A stretch of DNA of 64,000 nucleotides from Ornithodoros turicata (GCF_037126465.1 NC_088206.1:27716790-27780789); one strand, 5' to 3'; counted from the first letter of the stretch, positions 11,466 through 21,874 are shown. The notes: generated by a model not told the origin, from the letters alone. Numbers and translations: made by a program.

Positions 11466-11641
11466 TGAGAACAGTGATCGCTAAGGAAACGAATATTCCA
11501 CAATTTGTGTAAGAATTCTCATATGGAATGAGACCTGACCACCAAATAGGTTTTACTCGACTACACTCTGTACAAGTTCAACACCCGAAGGATAGAATTG
11601 CCGGAGAAGGATCGGTCATTGAAATTTAGAGACATGATACA
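11418..11641 (+). pseudogene. ORF fragment interrupted by the Polinton
   Basis: An open frame starting with ATGAATTCTACCCATCACAA at 11,418 runs through one TAA at about 11,509 and stays open to a TAG near 11,625, just before the Polinton. Beyond the right end (26,887 onward) another frame is open for about 15 codons. The Polinton may therefore have inserted into a gene of the AT-rich block. The product is unknown. Confidence 0.3.
11636..11641. repeat. Polinton target-site duplication, left
   Basis: GATACA stands directly before the first base of the left terminal repeat and is repeated exactly after the right end. A 6-bp duplication is the known signature of Polinton integrase. Confidence 0.95.
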
Positions 11642-12245
11642 AGTAGTATAGAAATGTGTCCTATAGCCAAGAGTTTTCTCTAATCCAATTCCAATCCAAT
11701 TCTAATCCAAAACGAATCCAATTCTAAGCCATAATCCAATCCTAATCCAACACAATCCAGTTCTAAGTCAACACAAGCCAAATCCAAAGCCATCTGATTG
11801 GCCGCCATTAGCTCCGCTCACTTCACGTTGATTGGCCCATGCTAAGCCTACTGATCTGATTGGCCGCCATTAGCTCCGCCCACCTCACGCTGAATGGCCC
11901 ATGCTAAGCCTACTGATCTGATTGGTTGACTGTAGCTCCGCCCCTTTATGCTAATTACTCGGCTCTGCCCACTTCACGCTGATTGGTGCATGCGTATCGC
12001 TGAGCACAGCTCCGCCCCTTTATGCCGATTAACTGGCTCCGCTGATTGGTCCATTCGAAGCCAACTGATCACTCTCCACATTTTCCAGACTTTCTGAGCC
12101 CTCTGATTGGCCGTCCTCAATTTAAGCCTACCGATTGGCCCGTTCTAAGCGCACTGATTGGCTGACTAAGCCCGCTGAACATAGCCTTCGTTAGCGCCCG
12201 CCAGATGGCGCGCTCGGCAGCGCCCCTGCTGCGGCTTTATCTCAG
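11642..12245 (+). repeat. Polinton left terminal inverted repeat
   Basis: The 604-bp repeat matches the right end in inverse order. The outer 160 bp is made of AATCCAATTC-like units; the inner part is made of about 60-bp modules each holding CTGATTGG (an inverted CCAAT box) and often AGCTCCGCCC (a GC box) and TTTATGCTAAT. About nine ATTGG boxes are present. The inner border is the shared GCGGCTTTATCTCA at about 12,231-12,245. Confidence 0.93.
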
Positions 12246-12362
12246 ACAGACAGGGAAAAAATACCTTTCAACGTTTAAAGAGTACATGTTTGAGAAGAAG
12301 CATGGCGGTCTTGGAGAGATTGATTCCTTTGATGCTGGGCATGGTTCCGCGGAAGTGACGGA

Positions 12363-12713
12363 TCATGTAGATGTGTAGATGTCTCCGGGACAGCGGCTGA
12401 GAAAAATTTCGTCCTCCGTGAGTTGGCACTTCCACGTGCACTGGATATCTTCGTAGCTGTCGCTCACGTCCAGCGAGTGAAGGCACGTGCACAGTGATTC
12501 AGTAGCGTTTCTGTCCAGGTTAATGCCGGACCGCATAGGTACCACGTGCCACTCTCTGATGGCTAAGATGTTGCCAGGGCATTCGTGCGCGTACGTGTGC
12601 TTATCCTTCTCCAGCTTGATGCTCGCAGTACAGTTGCCGGCGTCCAGCGCCAGCGCGCACGAGACGAGCCAGAAGAGAACCAGGTACCACATCCTTCCAG
12701 TGACGCAGTCCAA
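12363..12713 (-). CDS. Small secreted Cys-rich protein of the Polinton
   Basis: The ORF encodes 116 aa. A second Met at residue 8 starts a strong signal peptide (MWYLVLFWLVSCALA), so the mature protein probably begins near LDAGNC. The mature part has seven Cys, one CxC and a CxxxC, plus two N-glycosylation sequons (NCT, NAT). It lies about 70 bp downstream of the polymerase stop and 118 bp inside the left repeat. It is not one of the conserved Polinton core genes. Function is unknown; a captured host secreted protein or a virion/host-interaction factor would fit. The odd Cys count could mean the 3' end is shifted; the overlapping frame at 12,268-12,492 continues further. Confidence 0.55.
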   Translation of the reverse strand: MDCVTGRMWYLVLFWLVSCALALDAGNCTASIKLEKDKHTYAHECPGNILAIREWHVVPMRSGINLDRNATESLCTCLHSLDVSDSYEDIQCTWKCQLTEDEIFLSRCPGDIYTST

Positions 12714-12786
12714 ATGACGCTACTCCTACTCATCCTCTGCATTATCTGTGCGGTGGGGGAAAGAACACCGGGTGAAATCCCGCTAT

Positions 12787-15700
12787 CTACGTCATCCACT
12801 CGAGCTTACCATATTCACAGCTTCCGTACGGGTAGGAGTCCACGTCATTGTAGAGGTATCGTTTGTCGTCGTATGCCATCAGACTTCTTTTCACATTTCT
12901 GATGGTGTACATGCACTGTTTCTTTCCCACTATTGACACCTGTTCATGCGATACGCTAGCGTGCTTGAATAGGGTATCGCGGTACGTATCATGGAGGAGG
13001 TGTTTGCGCACAATGTTCTTTTTGACCCCTTTAGCTCTTGCTATCTGTTTTCCCCCGGCTAATTTGATGGAATACATTTTGGCTTTCAAGCATATTACTT
13101 CCTCGATGGGTACGCTACCCGTTTCACTTTTGAACGCACCAAGTCTGCCGCGATTCCTCTCGCTGTACAGTGGATGATCACGATCGAAGGAAGACAAGTC
13201 TAAATGGTCGTCGGCGATCGCACGTAACTGATCTTCGTAGTCCTTACAGAATAGGCCGAGGATCAGAGAGTCCGTGTCAGAGTAGCAGGTAATCACCGGA
13301 CAAGTGAGCTTGCTCAACAGGGTTTCATAGTAGAACGAGTACATGGTTAACTCACTCAGTTCTAAAATCGTGAAGCCAATCTGCAGTTGGAAATCGCATC
13401 GCACTTTTCTCTTGCGCATTTCGTACATGACGCAATCGGGGGATAAAATTTCCATTCGCGCGCATTCCGCCTGACTTCCGAGGCGACTCGCCGTCTCATC
13501 ATAGAAGGCTCCTCGAATGTCCCGCATATTAAATTTATTTAGCAGCGTACGCCCGAAGACTGCATTATTTGAGATTTAATAGAAATTTTTCTCGAACGTT
13601 GTGCTCGAGGCGACGCGTCTGGCAACATTTTCCTCAATGTAGGGACGCAGGAATGGTGCCTGATGAAATTTTAGAATTCTGTGAATTTTCGTCACCCTCA
13701 TGCCCAGTCTACAATAGAGCGCGAGCAGCGCGTGAATTACGTACTCGACCTTGTCCTTGCACGTGAGCAGCAGCTTTTTGCTGTTTGCCGGCTGATACAT
13801 TAACTCTTCGAGGAGCCCTCGCTGGAATGGTGAGAGCCATTCCTTCGGAACGATCACCTTCTCAGGAGCCAGGGGGAAGTACCGCGTCAGCGCGTGGATA
13901 GATTTTGGATACTCCAAATCGCACACGTACACGTATCCCACGTCCGAATCTGTGGGATGATGCATAAAATCCACGGAGCTAAAATCCTCCACCCATTCCA
14001 AATCGCCGACGGGGAGCTGCTTTATCATGGTGAATCCATAAAGATTGTTGCAATCTATGTACGATATGTACACCTCCTCTTTATCGGGATCGTAGCCACT
14101 GCACAGCGGGTTGTTAGCCCGTAAATGACGCCTGCTCGCCTGACAGAGTCCGCCTCTAACACCCGATTCGATGGTTTGGTACATGTCCTCGTCGATGATC
14201 AGCTCCAATTTTACCCGCGTGTAATTTAGAGCGCATTGCCACGAATAGGATGCCAGCGAAACGCAATGAAGCAATTCGAAACCGCGTGCGTCGTAGCACA
14301 GGCGCCGGAAGTGCTGCATTACGTCAGCATGTAACAGGGCATCCGTTTTCAGGTACAATGCATTATAATCCCTCAGATTCAAGCATCCAAAACGTTGGAA
14401 TAGTTGCAGCGCATACTGGTAGTCTTCCTCGCTTATATCCTCCCCAGTGAGATCATTTCGGAAGGCAGATTTTGCCGGCATGGCCAATTCGTCGTACACC
14501 GCAAAAGAATTAACGTGGCTGTATGGGAATACACCTTTACGAAGCAGAATTTCGTAGTCGTTTCCAAATACCTGCTTCAGGCACTGGAACGCCTCTGCGC
14601 CCCCCATGGATTTGACGGTTTCCACGAGCTCTCCCAGCGACGAATTTAGGTACTGCATGGTATCTCTGAATAGGAAGGTGCCAATTTCGAACGATCGAAT
14701 TTTTTCAATGGAACTGGCAATGATGAAGGGAGCTCGCTTCCACCCGAGAAGGTGAAATTCCCGCAGCAGTCCGGCCAAATCGTAGGCCAGATTGTGCACC
14801 ATGATCGGTAATTTTTCTCTCGTCGTGCACGCCACGTTACAGGGGCTGCACAGCATCGCAATGTAATTTGTGTCCCTGGCAGTACATCGTTTGGAATGGT
14901 CGTGATGACGGACACGGGGTAGATCTTAAGTGAACTCCCGCCCGCAGTACGTGCAGTGGGTGGCAGCTCTGTGCAGTGCTCGTTGCTCATCATTTAGCAC
15001 CATTTCCGTGGGGCAGGCGTTCAGGGCGATCATCTCGTCCCGCATTTCCATCAAAGCTCTGACGCAGTGCCTCGCGGAATCTTCGCCGTGGTGCGTCCTG
15101 ATGCGCATCACCTTCGAGTCGTGGGTGCGCACGAGCACGGCACAGAAGCTAGAGGTGACGTAACGCTGCATGCCAACACCACGCGAGTACGCTCTCCGTG
15201 TCCAACGCGACGACGTAGTTATACTGCTGCTTGTACTGCATTTTAGTAAATTCTACAAAGTGTTTGCCCGGTTCCCAAAATTCCAATATGATTTTGTTTA
15301 CGTCCGCGCACAGGCGACGATGCTTCGCCATGCTCTCTTCCTTCAGGAAAGAGCACCTGCAACGCTCGCAGACGAAACGCTTGTCTTTCCTAATCAGTAA
15401 CCGCTCGAGGGACTTGATTCCAAAAAAATGCTGGTCTATAGCCAATAAGTGAATTTTCTTTTCATACTCGAGTTCGAGTCTTGGGGGTCGCGACACGTGC
15501 ACTCCCTGATCGACGTACGCGTATACGTACACGGATATCTTGTTTTTGTCTTCGAATTCGTCCAGGTCAGAGTAGGAAACGGGGAAGCGACTAGGCCACC
15601 AGTACTCCGTTGCGTAATTTTCATATTCTTTTGTCCATGTATTCTAACTCTGTGGATGCAGGAGTGCGAGCGTGTTGTATTTAAAACACTCACCCTCCTT

Positions 15701-16320
15701 ACGTGCCGGCAAATGAATATTTGTTAGCACGTTCCTGCGCTTAGCCAAGTGATCGGGAAGCACCCCATTGCAGCCGCGTTTTCACCGTGGAAATACATAT
15801 TTGAACGTTTTGAACGTCAGTGGACACGAACCTGCTCCATTCCCGCTGATAATTTTCTGCGCGCCCCGTGGGCTCCTAAATCACGTCCATTAGGGTATTC
15901 GCGATGGCTCCGTCGCTGTGGACTTCGCGAGCAAACGCCATAAAGTGGGCGATGTGCGCGATTATCTCCCCCCGAGTTCCCCTCACCATTAAAACATCGG
16001 AACAAATGCAAAACCTAAAGGGTATTCTTTGCGCTCTCAATATAGCGAGCATATCGTGAAAGTGACTCATTAAATATTGTAGCAAATCCTCTACTCCCTG
16101 ATCGTGAACAGATGCCAATAGCACGTACCTTTTAACGACATCTCTAAATGCACTGTCAGTCGGGAAGAAGGGCAGGAAGGATGTCGGGGTGCGATCGCAT
16201 CACGTGAGCAGACAGTGTAGAAGGTGCGCCGTCCCGAGAATCGTCGTCCGATTCATCCTCAATATCACGAGGGTCAAAGAGCAGAATACACACCGAGGCA
16301 CTGAAAATAAACGGATCCAT
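12787..16320 (-). pseudogene. polB: Protein-primed family-B DNA polymerase, broken
   Basis: This would copy the Polinton genome. The start is ATG 16,318-16,320. The N-terminal part is spread over 16,320-15,150 with frameshifts near 16,175, between about 15,640 and 15,880, and near 15,175. It includes a Cys/His zinc-like region (CERCRC...H...C, about 15,330-15,370) and Exo I (LDTE, about 15,195). Then come a CTYCG...HDH nuclease-like zinc motif (about 14,870-14,950), Exo II (HNLAYDLAG, about 14,790), Exo III (YLKTDALLHADV, about 14,345), motif A (DCNNLYG, about 14,050), motif B (NNAVFG, about 13,560) and motif C (YSDTDS, about 13,270-13,284). In-frame TAA stops stand at 14,926-14,928 and 13,576-13,578; the latter falls on the conserved Lys of motif B. 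Confidence 0.92.
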
Positions 16321-16398
16321 AAGAAATGTGCAACAAGTGAGGCGAATAACTTACTTTTGAAGCGAGTGAAGGCAGACTGTTCCCCCCTGAGGCGATCA

Positions 16399-16414
16399 TG
16401 CGGCTTATAAACCA
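16399..16414 (-). promoter_or_regulatory. Probable TATA box of the polymerase gene
   Basis: On the minus strand GGTTTATAAGCC (about 16,403-16,413) lies some 85-90 bp before the polymerase ATG. A GTAAGT sequence near 16,350 could be the donor of a short leader intron. Inferred from motif and position only. Confidence 0.4.
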
Positions 16415-16430
16415 GCAGCCATGCTGCATG

Positions 16431-19220
16431 TCAGAACATGTTGGGGCCATCTGTTTTATATCAAAGCTCGCGTATTCCCGTGCTTTGGTGCTTGTAAATC
16501 ATGCGTTCCAAGAAATGAGGTCAAGAGGCCTCCGCGGCCGCGGTGCACGTGTCAACACGTTGGGGCCGTGTGTTTTATATCAAAGCTCGCGTATTCCCAT
16601 GCTTTGGTGCTCGTAAATCATGCGTTCCAAGAAATGAGGTCAAGGGGCCTCCGCAGCCGCGGTGCACGTGTCAACACGTTGGGGCCGTGTGTCTTATATC
16701 AAAGCTCACGTATTCCCATGCTTTGGTGCTCTTAAATCATGCGTTTCAAGAAATGAGGTCAAGGGGCCTCCGCGGCAGCGGTGCACGTGTCAACACGTTG
16801 GGGCCATGTGTTTTATATAAAAGCTCGCGTATTCCCATGCTTTGGTGCTTGTAAATCATGCGTTCCAAGAAATGAGGTCAAGGGGCCTCCGCGGCCGCGG
16901 TGCACGTGTCAACACGTTGGGGCCGTGTGTTTTATATCAAAGCTCGCGCATTCCCACGCTTTGGTGCTCGTAAATCATGCGTTTCAAGAAATGAGGTCAA
17001 GGGGCCTCCGCGGCCGCGGTGCACGTGTCAACACGTTGGGGCCATGTGTTTTATATCAAAGCTCGCGTATTCCCATGCTTTGGTGCTCGTAAATCATGCG
17101 TTCCAAGAAATGAGGTCAAGGGGCCTCCGCGGCCCCGGTGCACGTGTCAACACGTTGGGGCCATGTGTTTTATATCAAAGCTCGCGTATTCCCATGCTTT
17201 GGTGCTCGTAAATCATGCGTTCCAAGAAATGAGGTCAAGGGGCCTCCGCGGCCGCGGTGCACGTGTCAACACGTTGGGGCCGTGTATTTTATATCAAAGC
17301 TCGCGTATTCCCATGCTTTGATGCTCGTAAATCATGCGTTCCAAGAAATGAGGTCAAGGGGCCTCCACAGCCGCGGTGCACGTGTCAACACGTTGGGGCC
17401 GTGTGTTTTATATCAAAGCTCGCGCATTCCCATGCTTTGGTGCTCGTAAACCATGCGTTTCAAGAAATGAGGTCAAGGGGCCTCCGCGGCCCCGGTGCAC
17501 GTGTCAACACGTTGGGGCCATGTGTTTTATATCAAAGCTCACGTATTCCCATGCTTTGGTGCTTGTAAATCATGCGTTCCAAGAAATGAGGTCAAGGGGC
17601 CTCCGCGGCCGCGGTGCACGTGTCAACACGTTGGGGCCGTGTATTTTATATCAAAGCTCGCGTATTCCCATGCTTTGATGCTCGTAAATCATGCGTTCCA
17701 AGAAATGAGGTCAAGGGGCCTCCACAGCCGCGGTGCACGTGTCAACACGTTGGGGCCGTGTGTTTTATATCAAAGCTCGCGCATTCCCACGCTTTGGTGC
17801 TCGTAAATCATGCGTTTCAAGAAATGAGGTCAAGGGGCCTCCGCGGCCGCGGTGCACGTGTCAACACGTTGGGGCCATGTGTTTTATATCAAAGCTCGCG
17901 TATTCCCATGCTTTGGTGCTCGTAAATCATGCGTTCCAAGAAATGAGGTCAAGGGGCCTCCGCGGCCCCGGTGCACGTGTCAACACGTTGGGGCCATGTG
18001 TTTTATATCAAAGCTCGCGTATTCCCATGCTTTGGTGCTCGTAAATCATGCGTTCCAAGAAATGAGGTCAAGGGGCCTCCGCGGCCGCGGTGCACGTGTC
18101 AACACGTTGGGGCCGTGTATTTTATATCAAAGCTCGCGTATTCCCATGCTTTGATGCTCGTAAATCATGCGTTCCAAGAAATGAGGTCAAGGGGCCTCCA
18201 CAGCCGCGGTGCACGTGTCAACACGTTGGGGCCGTGTGTTTTATATCAAAGCTCGCGCATTCCCATGCTTTGGTGCTCGTAAACCATGCGTTTCAAGAAA
18301 TGAGGTCAAGGGGCCTCCGCGGCCGCGGTGCACGTGTCAACACGTTGGGGCCATGTGTTTTATATCAAAGCTCGCGTATTCCCATGCTTTGGTGCTCGTA
18401 AATCATGCGTTCCAAGAAATGAGGTCAAGGGGCCTCCGCGGCCCCGGTGCACGTGTCAACACGTTGGGGCCATGTGTTTTATATCAAAGCTCGCGTATTC
18501 CCATGCTTTGGTGCTCGTAAATCATGCGTTCCAAGAAATGAGGTCAAGGGGCCTCCGCGGCCGCGGTGCACGTGTCAACACGTTGGGGCCATGTGTTTTT
18601 AATATCAAAGCTCGCGTATTCCCATGCTTTGGTGCTCGTAAATCATGCGTTCCAAGAAATGAGGTCAAGGGGCCTCCGCGGCCGCGGTGCACGTGTCAAC
18701 ACGTTGGGGCCATGTGTTTTATATCAAAGCTCGCGTATTCCCATGCTTTGGTGCTCGTAAATCATGTGTTCCGAGAAATGAGGTCACGGAGGAGAAATGA
18801 GGTCACGGAGCTTCATCTGCCATCCCAACACGTTGGGGCCATCTGTTTTATGTCAAAACTCGGGTAGTCCCATGCTTTGGTAGTCGTAAATCATGTGTTC
18901 CAAGAAATGAGGTCAAGGGGCCTTCGCGGGCGCGGTGCACGTGTGAGCACGTTGGGGCCATGTGTTCTATATCAAACCTCGCGTATTCACATGCTTTGGT
19001 GCTCGTAAATCACGTGTTCCGAGAAATGAGGTCACGGAGGAGAAATGAGGTCACGGAGCTTCATCGGCCATCCCAATACGTTGGGGCCATCTGTTTTATA
19101 TCAAAGCTCGCATACTGCCATGCTTTGGAGGTTGTAAATCACGTTTGTCAAGAAATGAGGTCATGGAGCCGCGGCCGCGGCGCTGCATGTCTCAACAAGT
19201 TGTGCCATCTGTTTTATATC
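16431..19220. repeat. 119-bp satellite array inside the Polinton
   Basis: About 20 units of exactly 119 bp run from 16,431 to 18,780, followed by three or four diverged units to about 19,220. Each unit holds GTTTTATATCAAAG, AGAAATGAGGTCA, GCGGCCGCGG and GCACGTGTCAACACG. A block of five units (16,900-17,494) is repeated almost identically 833 bp (seven units) later, which shows higher-order amplification. The overlapping 100-103 codon ORFs here are by-products of a stop-poor unit whose length is not a multiple of three. The array fills the space between two diverging genes, so it may be an amplified regulatory or replication sequence. Confidence 0.97.
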
Positions 19221-19366
19221 AGCAAGCTTTCTGTAACCAAAAATAAAGGGTTTGCTTATGCACTTTGGTTTCCAAGAAGTTCCAAATGTCCTTCGCAGCT
19301 AAAATGCTCGCTCGCCGTATATCACGGGCTGTTTCTATGTTATTGTGTAAACAAAATCCCAGGGGT

Positions 19367-19573
19367 GCTTTATATAAAAGTTGCGATATATACAACTCAT
19401 ATGAGGTCTGTGAAGCTACTTCCGTCGGTCGAATCCCGGTGAAGCGCACAACGAGAAAGGTATGTTTCACTATTGTCTTCAAGATGAGGAATGTTAGGTA
19501 ATAGTTGTCCTCATTTTCAGTTCATTTGGCGTGCGTAGAAACTTGCACTGAGAGATACGTCATCTATTTTCCA
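19367..19573 (+). promoter_or_regulatory. TATA promoter and leader intron of the + strand ORF
   Basis: TTTATATAAAAG at about 19,369-19,380 is a good TATA box. About 80 bp later AAAG|GTATGT (about 19,459) is a donor, and TATTTTCCAG at about 19,564-19,573 an acceptor (an alternative AG lies near 19,520). The ORF starts 47 bp after this acceptor. This implies host-type spliced transcription of the Polinton. Confidence 0.5.
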
Positions 19574-19619
19574 GAAGCTGGATAAACTAAAGACACCTGG
19601 AAATGGGGACATTCAGAAA

Positions 19620-19883
19620 ATGAGCAGTGTTCCGAAGAAGCTCGACGTGTTGGACTTACGCAAAGTGGATACTATGTACGGGGAGTCCGTGTACGTGGAA
19701 CTCCTGATGGACAACGATAAACGCGTAAAGGTGTACCTACCCAGTTGTTTTAAGCAACTCACAGATGAAGATTTGGAAGAAATGCGAGAATTACCAGATC
19801 TGAAACTAGAGAAGGAGGGATTCAGGGACGGTAAAACAGTCGCATCGCTGGACATCATCTTTACTCACGCGAAGAAGAAGTGA
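19620..19883 (+). CDS. Small conserved Polinton ORF, possibly ssDNA-binding
   Basis: The 87-aa protein reads like a small beta-rich domain: KVDTMYGESVYVELLMD, then KRVKVYLPSCFKQLTDEDLEE. Proteins with this K-x-x-T-x-(Y/F)-G-E...(V/F)-x-L-P pattern are, to my knowledge, common near Polintons, and an OB-fold single-strand DNA-binding role is a reasonable guess. It is the only clear gene on the plus strand of the element and is intact. AATAAA at 19,923-19,928 follows the stop by 40 bp. Confidence 0.6.
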   Translation: MSSVPKKLDVLDLRKVDTMYGESVYVELLMDNDKRVKVYLPSCFKQLTDEDLEEMRELPDLKLEKEGFRDGKTVASLDIIFTHAKKK

Positions 19884-19922
19884 CCGCGGGACCAGCGAAA
19901 GTCCGCGTGTAACCAGCAGTAA

Positions 19923-19928
19923 AATAAA
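19923..19928 (+). terminator. Polyadenylation signal
   Basis: AATAAA lies 40 bp after the stop of the plus-strand ORF, in an A/T-rich stretch. A second AATAAA occurs at about 20,092. Confidence 0.5.
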
Positions 19929-20112
19929 AAACGTGTATTTCTGATTTTAAGAGAAAAAATGTTGCATTCTTGTTACGGATTAGGAAGATAGGCTGATATG
20001 ATGGGAAGCTCTATTGATAGAATGATATGATAGGGAGCTATAGCACGTATTCATCGACTAAGCAAGTATAGTTTGTGGGGAGCTATAGAGAATAAAGGAA
20101 ACCACACTTTTT

Positions 20113-20539
20113 TTAAGCGACAAACAACTTTTCTAGCAGCTTTATTGAATTTAGGTCATTAGCGGCGAGATTATCGGAAAACAGGGATACAATGCTCTTC
20201 AGTGATTTCCCTTTCGCCAACAATGTCGCCACGATACACACCACACATTGGAGAATACAGGCTTTGGATACAGACATCATTATATTCGTCGACGCTGAGG
20301 CGTTTCAACTCGGGTTCGATGGGTGGCAATCCGAAGGAATCAAAGTAGATGAGGTCATCCTTCATTTTCGCGTACAGAATCCAGTGCTCCCCGGCTTGCT
20401 GTCGCCGATCGGTGTTCACCACGATTATACCCGGTCTATCCAGTGCGGGCAGACGGTCGTCTCGAGCGTATACACCGCGGAAGAGTGCCGAAATGTAATC
20501 GTTGTACTTCAGGAGTCTCTCGATATCTTGCTCGAACAT
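20113..20539 (-). pseudogene. Adenovirus-type cysteine protease, frameshifted
   Basis: This enzyme matures virion proteins in adenoviruses and Polintons. The ORF from 20,539 shows the catalytic His in GEHWILYAK (about residue 52), the acidic partner in IYFDSFG (about residue 65) and the catalytic Cys in SPMCGVY (about residue 98). Right after CGVY the frame is lost at about 20,216. The family-typical C-terminal helix region (KSIVSLFSDNLAAND) continues in another frame to a TAA at 20,113-20,115. It starts 2 bp after the end of the major capsid gene. Confidence 0.88.
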
Positions 20540-20541
20540 CG

Positions 20542-21867
20542 CTAATCCAGTGTGACGTTCCTGTTCTTATCGATGGACATAATTCGCACACTCTCGCACA
20601 GTATGAATACGGTCGTGGGTTCGGTCAAGGCACGTCGGAACTTGAGTTGCAGACGAACGTTTCCACGCCTGATCGGTGACAGGTGGACGGAGGATTGATC
20701 GGGATCCAGGTCGTAGTACAGTAGGAACTTGTTTCCAACGTAGTGGTCGTATTCGTAGGAGACGTGCTTCTCACACAGCTGCTCCAGGAGGTTGAAGTAG
20801 CTTCGGTGGTTCAGGTTATTGTTGAAGTCGAACATGTCTATTCACTGCGTCCCGTTCACGGTGAGCGTCGCCGACTCAATGTCGCAGTTCACAAATCGAT
20901 ACGGGTCCCGATTGAATGCTCCCTGGTAGGCTAGGGTGGGCACGAACGCGACCACCACCTTAGACGGTATCTTCTCTGGAAATCTTCCAGGCATGCATCC
21001 AGGTTGCCAACTGGTAGCGAACGAATACGCGATTCACTTCCGGCCAGTGTGTAGAGAGCCTTGCGCTGCTGCAATTCCGTTTCGTGTCCGAGGAATAGGC
21101 TGGGAGACACGGCGATTTTCTTTATGTACAAGGTAGCACTCATGATTGCCACTTTATGCGTGTGCTGCTCCTGATCGGTCTTCATAATGCGGAACGCGTC
21201 GGAGCCTTGATAAAAAACAAGCCTAATTTCCACTCCCGATATGAGTAGCTTAGGCTGCAGGAAAATGTCCGAGTTGATCCTGGAAACCAAGTCGATGGTC
21301 TGAGGTTGTGAGGTTGTATCGTTCGGAGGTTGTATCACCACCACGTGTGAGGTTGCATCGTTCGGTCGGTCCACGAGCGCGAATGTTGTTTTCCGATTGA
21401 CGCGCTTCTTCTTGCGTGTACAGACCCGCTTTATGAGTGGTATTTTGCTCCGTGGTGCTGGCGTGAAGCAAAATATCCAGGTAGCTTCCATAGCTATACA
21501 AATCATGATTCGTAATCATGGTCTGATTCAAGAAGACGGCTACGTTCTTGAAAAGCGAGCTGGCGAACGCGTTGACGGGGTAGACCTCGTCGTAGGTCGT
21601 CCGATCGCCAGCCTGTGTTTCCGGTAGCGAACCATCGTCACGTACGATGCGGACTTTCGTCACTATGTACGCGGAGTTCAAATCGAGATAGTGGTGCCCC
21701 AAATTCGAAAGCTGGAACTCTATGACGGAGGATATGTCAGCCACCGGGTAGAATACCTCATATTCCCCCTTCAGTATATGCCACTGCGTTCCCGGCATGG
21801 AAAATAACTGTGTTTCCAACTTAGCCAACAGAGGAGTGTCAGGATGTACGACGTCAATCGTGTCCAT
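20542..21867 (-). pseudogene. Major capsid protein (double jelly-roll), broken
   Basis: The start is ATG 21,865-21,867, 7 bp after the stop of the preceding ORF. The N-terminal part (KLETQLFSMPGTQWHI, then DLNSAYIVTKVRI and FLNQTMITNHDLYSYGSYL) and the middle part (INSDIFLQPKLLISGVEIRL) match Polinton major capsid proteins, as does the C-terminal part (FLLYYDLDPDQSS...GNVRLQLKFRRAL...KNRNV). Breaks are a frame change near 21,400, one near 20,985, and a TGA at about 20,836-20,838. A short duplicated CCGAACGAT(A/G)CAACCTCAC segment at about 21,300-21,370 expands the protein at the first break. The protein would form the icosahedral shell. Confidence 0.88.
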
Positions 21868-21874
21868 CTCACAA

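Larger units (their letters stand above)
8345..11641. other. AT-rich block, left part
   Basis: Base composition drops sharply from about 8,345 and stays near two-thirds A+T up to the Polinton border. The block holds direct repeats, a decayed ORF and a triplication, listed separately. Composition resumes on the far side of the Polinton, so the block is older than the insertion. Origin is unknown; candidates are an integrated AT-rich DNA virus or plasmid-like element, or an unusual host region. Confidence 0.55.

Noticed and set aside
16431..18867. Ladder of overlapping 100-179 codon ORFs on the plus strand
   Set aside because: They are the same 119-bp unit read in rotating frames, start mostly at GTG, and differ only as the units differ. 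They reflect a repeat without stops, not proteins.
16431..19220. CRISPR-like array
   Set aside because: Units are contiguous and similar over the full 119 bp, with no unique spacers and no cas genes, in eukaryotic DNA.
20192..20545. 117-codon plus-strand ORF over the protease
   Set aside because: It is antisense to a gene with clear catalytic motifs.
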